Assembly: GCA_026928255.1 (NCBI GenBank)
Contig: JAIXKJ010000001.1
Coordinates: forward strand, 186,001-250,000
Direction: 5' to 3'
Source of the DNA: Anaerolineales bacterium
Lineage (GTDB): Bacteria > Chloroflexota > Anaerolineae > Anaerolineales > Villigracilaceae
Length of the DNA: 64,000 nt
In this document: positions 58,552 to 64,000 of the stretch, one piece after another
Layout: every line of letters starts with the position of its first letter
Numbering within the stretch: position 1 is the stretch's first letter
Notes under the pieces: generated by a model
What the model was told of the DNA's origin: nothing
Database searches by the model: none
What the model saw: only the letters and a program-made list of their open reading frames with translations
Translations under genes and position numbers: made by a program

Positions 58552-60735
58552 ATGAATCAAGGAAGTTTTCCCTTGCGCGACGATTGGCTCGGACGTTGGG
58601 CGCGTTTCTACGAACAGTTCGGGCGTTTCGTCCGCGACGCGCTCGGCGCGGGCTTAATCGCCGTCGCGCTGACGATTCTCTTCGCCTTATTCAAACGAGC
58701 AAACGCCGACGGCGCGTTCGGCGCATTCTCCGTTTTAGTTTTGCGCCCATGGTTCGGCTGGGGCGGAATCTTCGTCGCGGCGGGAATCGCTTATCTCGGA
58801 TTCGCCCTTTTGCAACACGGGCGGACTCCCGTCCGCTGGGGGCGTTTCCTCGCCCTCGAACTCGCCGCCCTCTTGACTTTGGGCTTGCTCGCTGTTTTCT
58901 CAGGCAACGACCTTAACCGAGCCGAAGCGGGCATGGACGGCGGGCGTTTGGGGTGGAGCATCCTGCGCTTGTTTTGGCAAATGGGAAAATTCCCCGGCAC
59001 GCTGACTCTCTTCCTCTTGTGGGCGTTGGCGGCGGCGACCGGCTTCGGCGCGTGGTCAAAGTTGGAAGAGTGGCTGGTCAACGTGGCGGGGGAAGAAGCG
59101 CCGAACCTCGTCTCCGCGCCGCAAGCGCCAGCGGAAGAGGCATCGGCGACGGAAGAACCGTCCGCGCCGGAGCAAGCCGTTCCGTCGAAAAAGAAAGCGC
59201 CGCTCCTTCCGCCCGAATTTCGCGCGCAATTAAAACCCGACAATAAAAAATCGCAGAAGCCGAGCAAGCCGATTGTCCGCGAAGAAGATTTGCCGCCGCT
59301 GACGCTGTTGATGACCGACTCAGCCGCCCGCGCCGACGAGCGAACCATCAACCAAACGGCGGGCTTGATTATGAAAACGCTTTCCGAGTTTGGCATCCCG
59401 ACGACGGTGATTGGTTATAAAGTCGGACCTTCGGTAACGCAGTTCGCCGTGCAGCCGGGCTTCATCAAAAAAGGCACGGAAGAAGAAGACATGCAATTGC
59501 TGAAAGTGCGCGTGGCGCAAATTGCCTCGCTGCAAAAAGACCTCGCGCTGGCGCTCTCCGCGCAACGGTTGAGAATTGAAGCGCCGGTGCCCGGCAAACC
59601 TTACGTCGGCATCGAAGTTCCCAACCTCAGCAGTTCGACGGTTCGTTTGCGCGCTTTGCTCGAAAGCGAATCGTTTTACAAAGTCGGCGCGCCGCTGGCG
59701 CTGGCGTTAGGGCGCGACGTTTCGGGCAACCCCGTCAACGCGGACTTGGCGCGCATGCCGCATCTGCTCATTGCCGGCTCGACGGGTTCGGGCAAATCGG
59801 TTTGCATCACCGCCGTCGCCGCCTGCCTTGCCATGAACAACACGCCCGAAGAATTGCGCCTAATTATGATTGACTCGAAAATGGTCGAGTTGATTCGCTT
59901 CAACGGGTTGCCGCATTTGTACGGCAAAGTCGAAACGGACGTGAATCGCATTCTCGGCGTGTTGCGTTGGGTGGTCGTCGAAATGGAACATCGCTACCGT
60001 CTGCTCGAAGAAGCCCGCGCCCGCGACTTAACTTCTTACAATAAAAAGATGGCGCGTTCCGCCCACGGCGAAGCGCTTCCGCGCATCGTCGTCTTGATTG
60101 ACGAACTCGCCGACTTGATGATGTCCGCGCCCGACCAGACCGAGCATAACCTCGTGCGCCTCGCGCAGATGGCGCGCGCGACGGGCATCCACTTAATCGT
60201 CGCCACGCAGCGCCCGTCCACCGACGTGGTAACGGGGTTGATTAAAGCCAACTTCCCGGCGCGGCTGGCGTTTGCCGTCGCCTCCGGCACGGACAGCCGC
60301 GTCATCCTCGATTACACGGGCGCGGAATCGCTTTTGGGGCGCGGCGATATGCTCTTCCTCAACCCCGAAGTCGGAACGCCGATTCGCGCTCAAGGCGCGA
60401 TGATTACCGACATGGAAATCGAACGCATCATTGATTATTGGAAGAAAAATTGGGACGCGGGCGCGCAAAAAGCCCCGCCCTGGGAATCCCTTTTGCAAGA
60501 ACCGCAAGATAACGAAGACGAAGGTTTGATTGAGAAAGCGGTTTCGATTGTGCGTCAGCAGCAGCGGGCTTCGGCGTCCATGTTGCAGCGCCGACTGAGA
60601 ATCGGCTATCCGCGCGCGGCGCGTTTGCTCGATCAACTGGAAGATATGGGCGTGGTCGGTCCGTCTCAGGGCGGCGGCAGAGAGCGCGAAGTCCTCGTCG
60701 GCGGAGAAGACGACTTAGAAAATGGAGAAGCATGA
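58552..60735 (+). CDS. ftsK: DNA translocase FtsK/SpoIIIE
   Basis: 727 residues. Four N-terminal TM helices (about 28-48, 60-80, 97-117, 140-160), an Ala/Pro/Glu-rich linker (about 180-240), the motor domain with Walker A AGSTGSGKSVCITAV (about 408-422), Walker B IVVLIDELADLMM (about 511-523) and a C-terminal gamma winged helix (about 655-720, ASMLQRRLRIGYPRAARLLDQ as its recognisable core). It pumps chromosomal DNA through the closing septum. Starts three bases after the S1-domain gene and overlaps the next gene by four. Confidence 0.95.
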   Translation: MNQGSFPLRDDWLGRWARFYEQFGRFVRDALGAGLIAVALTILFALFKRANADGAFGAFSVLVLRPWFGWGGIFVAAGIAYLGFALLQHGRTPVRWGRFLALELAALLTLGLLAVFSGNDLNRAEAGMDGGRLGWSILRLFWQMGKFPGTLTLFLLWALAAATGFGAWSKLEEWLVNVAGEEAPNLVSAPQAPAEEASATEEPSAPEQAVPSKKKAPLLPPEFRAQLKPDNKKSQKPSKPIVREEDLPPLTLLMTDSAARADERTINQTAGLIMKTLSEFGIPTTVIGYKVGPSVTQFAVQPGFIKKGTEEEDMQLLKVRVAQIASLQKDLALALSAQRLRIEAPVPGKPYVGIEVPNLSSSTVRLRALLESESFYKVGAPLALALGRDVSGNPVNADLARMPHLLIAGSTGSGKSVCITAVAACLAMNNTPEELRLIMIDSKMVELIRFNGLPHLYGKVETDVNRILGVLRWVVVEMEHRYRLLEEARARDLTSYNKKMARSAHGEALPRIVVLIDELADLMMSAPDQTEHNLVRLAQMARATGIHLIVATQRPSTDVVTGLIKANFPARLAFAVASGTDSRVILDYTGAESLLGRGDMLFLNPEVGTPIRAQGAMITDMEIERIIDYWKKNWDAGAQKAPPWESLLQEPQDNEDEGLIEKAVSIVRQQQRASASMLQRRLRIGYPRAARLLDQLEDMGVVGPSQGGGREREVLVGGEDDLENGEA

Positions 60736-61364
60736 CAGCGACGAACGTCAATAAAAAAATAAGTTTTTCAGATCGCGCGCGCCTTTTGTTCAAAGGCATC
60801 CTCGACCCGATTGGAAATTTTTTGAACGGCTTGGGCATTGCGCCCAACACCATTACTTTATTTGGCTTGCTCGGCACGACCGTCGGCGCGTACGTCATCT
60901 CGCAAGGACAGATGACGGCTGGCGGTTTCATCTTGTTGGCGTTCGTCCTCGTGGACACGGTGGACGGCACGATGGCGCGTCTGCGCGGCGAGCCGAGCGA
61001 CTTCGGCGGCTTCGTCGATTCAGTCAGCGACCGCTACGCCGAGTTGGTTACCTTCGGCGCGTTGATTTATTACTTCCTCACGCAAGAGCATTACGCGGGC
61101 GTGGCGGCTTCGTATTTGGCGGCGGCGGGGTCGGTGCTGGTTTCCTACGTCCGCGCGCGCGCCGAAGGCTTGGGCTTCAACGCCAGCGTCGGCATGTTGA
61201 CGCGCTTTGAGCGTTACCTCGTTTTGATTCCGTTGTTAGTTTTCAACCAACCGTTTTGGGCGGCGGCAATCGTCGCCGTGCTGGCAAACCTGACGGCGTT
61301 ACAGCGCATTTATCACGTCCGCGCGCAGGGGCGTCAACGCATTAAAGAGTCGCAAAATCGGTGA
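60732..61364 (+). CDS. CDP-alcohol phosphatidyltransferase family protein
   Basis: 210 residues with about five TM helices. The family motif is complete: VDTVDGTMARLRGEPSDFGG (about 75-94) and FVDSVSDRY, which gives D-x2-DG-x2-AR-x8-G-x3-D-x3-D. It would join a polar alcohol (glycerol phosphate, inositol phosphate or serine) to CDP-diacylglycerol in the membrane; which one cannot be told from sequence alone. Overlaps ftsK by 4 and lgt by 4 bases. Confidence 0.88.
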   Translation: MTATNVNKKISFSDRARLLFKGILDPIGNFLNGLGIAPNTITLFGLLGTTVGAYVISQGQMTAGGFILLAFVLVDTVDGTMARLRGEPSDFGGFVDSVSDRYAELVTFGALIYYFLTQEHYAGVAASYLAAAGSVLVSYVRARAEGLGFNASVGMLTRFERYLVLIPLLVFNQPFWAAAIVAVLANLTALQRIYHVRAQGRQRIKESQNR

Positions 61365-62161
61365 ACGAAGGAATTCGTCTCGGCGTTTTGCTTTTGCGGT
61401 GGAACGGAATTTTCATCGCGTTGGGAATCGCGCTCGGTTTTTTCGTCGCCGCGCTCGAACTCAAACGCCGCTATAACGACGTTGATTTAATCTTCGATCT
61501 GTTTTTGCCGGTCGTCGTTTGGGCGTGGCTCGGCGCGCGCGTTTGGCATCTTTTTACGCCGCCGCTTTCTTCCATTCAACTGGGATTCACCGCCCAATAC
61601 TATTGGCGACATCCGCTGGACATGCTTTCCTTTTGGGTCGGCGGTTACGGAGTCGCGGGCGCAATGCTCGGCGGGACGTTTGCGCTCTGGCTGTCGTCTC
61701 GCAAATATGGATTTCCCTTCTGGCAAGTCGCCGACATTTTCGCGCTCGGCGCGTTGTTGACGCAAGCCGTCGGGCGCATGGGAAATTATTTTAATCAAGA
61801 GTTATACGGAAAACCGACGACGTTGGCGTGGGCGATTTTTATTTCGCCCAATCATCGTTTGCAAGGGTACGAAAGCGCCGAGTTTTATCATCCGCTTTTT
61901 GCTTATGAAATTATCCTCTCGCTCATTGGATTTGTCGCCTTGTTTTGGCTTTCGCGCAAGTTTGAAAAACGCCTCCAAGCGGGCGATTTATTTTTCGCCT
62001 ATGCAGCCTTCTACTCGCTGACTCGTCTCGCGCTTGAGCCTTTGCGCCTCGACGTTGCGCTGGTCAACGGCGTTAACGTCAACCAAATTTTCTTCGCGCT
62101 CTTGTTTGTTTCCTCCTGCGCCGCGTTTTACATTAAACGTTTGCCCTTGCGAAAAACCTAA
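61361..62161 (+). CDS. lgt: Prolipoprotein diacylglyceryl transferase
   Basis: 266 residues starting at GTG 61361, overlapping the previous stop (GTGA). Seven TM helices. Lgt signatures: WLGARVWHLF (about 46-55), YGVAGAMLGGTFAL (about 95-108), and the near-invariant QAVGRMGNYFNQELYGKPT (about 135-153). It transfers diacylglycerol to the lipobox Cys, the step preceding signal peptidase II; the window also holds two lspA genes and at least three lipoproteins. Confidence 0.92.
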   Translation: MNEGIRLGVLLLRWNGIFIALGIALGFFVAALELKRRYNDVDLIFDLFLPVVVWAWLGARVWHLFTPPLSSIQLGFTAQYYWRHPLDMLSFWVGGYGVAGAMLGGTFALWLSSRKYGFPFWQVADIFALGALLTQAVGRMGNYFNQELYGKPTTLAWAIFISPNHRLQGYESAEFYHPLFAYEIILSLIGFVALFWLSRKFEKRLQAGDLFFAYAAFYSLTRLALEPLRLDVALVNGVNVNQIFFALLFVSSCAAFYIKRLPLRKT

Positions 62162-62212
62162 TCGTCTGACTCTTTGTAAGGGATTTGACAAGAAAATAAA
62201 AGGGGATGAGGA

Positions 62213-62218
62213 TACAAT
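62213..62218 (+). promoter_or_regulatory. Possible -10 box for the ABC exporter genes
   Basis: TACAAT, 34 bases before the ATG at 62253. A TTGACA at 62185-62190 is 22 bases upstream, too far for a standard pair, so only the -10 is proposed. Confidence 0.3.
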
Positions 62219-62252
62219 AAGACGCGCTCTTCAAACCTTAAAGGAATTTTGA

Positions 62253-63188
62253 ATGATCGAAACCCAAGACCTAAGCAAACAATTTCACGATTTTATGGCG
62301 GTGGACGGAGTTAATTTAACCGTCGGCGCGGGAAAAATCCTCGCGCTGTTAGGACAAAACGGCGCGGGCAAAACGACCACCGTCCGCATGTTGACCGCCA
62401 TCCTGCACCCGAGTCGCGGCTCGGCGCGAGTGGCGGGCTACGATGTCGCCAAAAACGGGCACGCCGTCCGCGCCGAAGTGGGGGCGTTGACCGAACATCA
62501 CGGCTTGTACATGCGTATGACCGCGCTCGAATACATGGATTTTTTCGGACGTATTTACAACCTCTCGCCCGCGTTGCGAAAATCGCGCATTGATAATTTG
62601 CTGGAATACTTCGGCTTGGCGGAAGCCGCCAAACGACGCATCGGCGAATACTCGAAAGGCATGCGTCAAAAGTTGGCGTTGGCGCGCGCCATGATTCACG
62701 AACCGAGCGTTTTGCTTTTGGACGAACCGACCTCGGCCATGGACCCTGAATCCGCGCGTTTGGTGCGCGACGAAATCGCCCGCCTAAAATCCGCCCAACG
62801 CGCCATCATGCTTTGCTCGCACAACCTTTCCGAAGTCGAAGCGCTCGCCGACCAAGTGGCGATCATCTATCGCGGAAAAATTTTGATTCAAGGCGGCTTG
62901 GACGAAGTCAAAACGCAAGCGCTTGGCTCGCCGAAATACATCGTCCAATTCGCGTCCGCGTGGGACGCGGCGGGGCTGGAACTTCCGCAAGGGATGGAAC
63001 TGTTGGAAAAAACGCCGACCTCGCTGAAAGTCAAAACGGACGCGCCGCAACAAACCAACCCCGAACTGATTCGGCGCCTCGCGGCTTTGTCCGCGCCGAC
63101 GCTTGCTTTGCAAGAGGAAAAGCAAACGCTGGAACAAGCCTATTTGCAAACGATGGCGGCGGCGAGAGGAATTGAATATGCTCAATAA
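62253..63188 (+). CDS. ABC transporter ATP-binding protein (NatA/CcmA-like)
   Basis: 311 residues. Walker A LGQNGAGKTTTVRML (about 33-47), signature YSKGMRQKLALARAM (about 136-150) and Walker B LLLDEPTSAMDP (about 156-167) with a C-terminal accessory region (about 220-311). It belongs to the ABC-2 exporter ATPases, near NatA or drug exporters. It overlaps the permease start by 11 bases. The substrate is unknown. Confidence 0.9.
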   Translation: MIETQDLSKQFHDFMAVDGVNLTVGAGKILALLGQNGAGKTTTVRMLTAILHPSRGSARVAGYDVAKNGHAVRAEVGALTEHHGLYMRMTALEYMDFFGRIYNLSPALRKSRIDNLLEYFGLAEAAKRRIGEYSKGMRQKLALARAMIHEPSVLLLDEPTSAMDPESARLVRDEIARLKSAQRAIMLCSHNLSEVEALADQVAIIYRGKILIQGGLDEVKTQALGSPKYIVQFASAWDAAGLELPQGMELLEKTPTSLKVKTDAPQQTNPELIRRLAALSAPTLALQEEKQTLEQAYLQTMAAARGIEYAQ

Positions 63189-64000
63189 ATTACGGCTGGT
63201 CTGGATTGTCGCCCAACGCGAAATGCGAGACCAATTCCGCGATTGGCGCGTGCTGGCGCCGATGATTATTTTGACGCTGGCGTTTCCCTTTTTGATGGAT
63301 CAGTTCGCCAAACAGACGGTCAACTTTTTGAATCAATACGACGCGAATTTAATTTTAGATCGCTTGGCGCCCTTCTCGATTATGATCATCGGATTTTTTC
63401 CGATTACCGTTTCGCTGGTGGTGGCGTTGGAATCTTTTGTCGGCGAAAAAGAACGCGGGACGATCGAGCCGCTGTTGACCGCGCCCTTCGACGACTGGCA
63501 GTTATATTTTGGAAAATTATTCGTCGGCGCGGCGACGCCCTTAATTGCCAGTTACCTTTCCATCGGGTTGTATCTGCTGCTTGTGCGTCGTCAAGATTTG
63601 GCAATGCCCAGCCCTTTTGTGATGATGCAACTGCTCTTGCTGACCGGCGCGCACGCCGTGTTAATGGTCAGCGCCGCGATTGTGATTTCGGTGCAATCTA
63701 CGTCGGTCAAAGCCGCAAATTTGCTCGCGTCTTTCATCGTTATTCCGGTGGCGATTTTGATGCAAAGCGAAGCCGCCATGCTCTTTTGGGGCGACGATAA
63801 AATGCTCTGGCTGGCGGTCGTCGGCGTGTTGGTCATCGCGGCGCTTTTAATCCGCTTAGGGATCGCGCATTTTGAACGCGAATATTTGCTCGGACGAGAA
63901 ATTGATTCGCTAAACTTCAAATGGATGTTGAAGACGTTCTGGCAGAAATTTGTCGGCGGCGCAAACTCCGTCGGCGCTTGGTATCGCCTCTCCGTCGGCG
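63178..64000 (+). CDS. ABC-2 type permease, C-terminus beyond the window
   Basis: 274 codons from the ATG at 63178 without a stop before the window end. The N-terminal LRLVWIVAQREMRDQFRDWR (about 4-23) and the VGEKERGTIEPLLTAPF motif (about 88-104) are typical of ABC-2/NatB permeases. About six TM helices are seen up to residue 250. It partners with the ATPase immediately upstream, and a further domain or subunits may follow. Confidence 0.85.
   Translation, partial: MLNKLRLVWIVAQREMRDQFRDWRVLAPMIILTLAFPFLMDQFAKQTVNFLNQYDANLILDRLAPFSIMIIGFFPITVSLVVALESFVGEKERGTIEPLLTAPFDDWQLYFGKLFVGAATPLIASYLSIGLYLLLVRRQDLAMPSPFVMMQLLLLTGAHAVLMVSAAIVISVQSTSVKAANLLASFIVIPVAILMQSEAAMLFWGDDKMLWLAVVGVLVIAALLIRLGIAHFEREYLLGREIDSLNFKWMLKTFWQKFVGGANSVGAWYRLSVG

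Noticed and set aside
1..64000. tRNA or rRNA genes
   Set aside because: The intergenic gaps are mostly under 150 bases and none shows the GGTTCGAATCC-type T-arm or CCA-end with a matching acceptor stem by eye; a tRNAscan-SE run would settle this.

Overview
The window is about 54% G+C and reads as chromosomal DNA of a free-living, aerobically respiring bacterium. I infer Chloroflexota, probably Anaerolineae, from the combination of a caa3-type oxidase cluster, several small Thr/Pro-linker lipoproteins (one with an NBR1-type four-tryptophan domain), a Gld-like ABC module, Ser/Thr kinases with PQQ propellers, a GxxExxY gene beside short TTCGCG repeats, and leaderless TATAAT promoters. This is inference; no rRNA or tRNA gene is visible.

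Layout. 1-3.1 kb (minus): a membrane protein cut by the window edge, a UMF1-type MFS transporter and a SAM methyltransferase. 3.2-7.3 kb (plus): a small membrane protein overlapping selA, a GxxExxY protein, an M24 peptidase and a peroxiredoxin. 7.3-14.6 kb (plus): a complete caa3 cytochrome oxidase set (coxB with fused cytochrome c, coxA with an N-terminal extension, a subunit IV-III fusion) followed by SCO, a cupredoxin-like protein, SURF1 and a CtaA-half/CtaB fusion; coxB has a leader with an inverted repeat and an attenuator-like hairpin. 14.6-20.5 kb (minus): four glycan-related membrane proteins. 20.5-25.9 kb (minus): the principal sigma factor, then a GldA/F/G-like ABC module with a DUF4340 protein. 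26-33.5 kb: a lipoprotein, an internally deleted ISH3-like element with intact terminal repeats, and a minus-strand phosphosignalling operon (Ser/Thr kinase with beta-propeller, PP2C phosphatase, J-domain/VWA fusion, zinc-ribbon FHA protein, 80-aa protein, response regulator). 33.6-38 kb (plus): phosphoesterase, ParB-like protein, DHDPS family, lipoate ligase, Cys/Met PLP enzyme.

38-43.6 kb (minus): a deoxynucleoside kinase and, as the most interesting part, a sulfur-carrier cysteine-synthesis operon (cysM, JAMM protease, tusA, dsrE-like, cysO-like, moeZ-like). A dispersed GC-rich repeat has landed exactly after the C-terminal GlyGly of the CysO-like carrier, giving it a ten-residue tail that would have to be removed before activation; a JAMM protease able in principle to do that is in the same operon. 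The operon also has a long structured leader.

43.5-45.6 kb is a scarred region: the two halves of an IS5-family transposase flank a lipoprotein gene. 45.6-50.2 kb (plus): cystathionine beta-synthase, alanine racemase, two tandem signal peptidase II genes and a pseudouridine synthase. 50.2-64 kb: a 1041-aa HD-GYP sensor (minus), then (plus) purine nucleoside phosphorylase, a GNAT protein, a 7TM-GAF protein with a possible DNA-binding tail, an S1-domain protein, FtsK, a CDP-alcohol phosphatidyltransferase, Lgt and an ABC exporter whose permease runs off the window.
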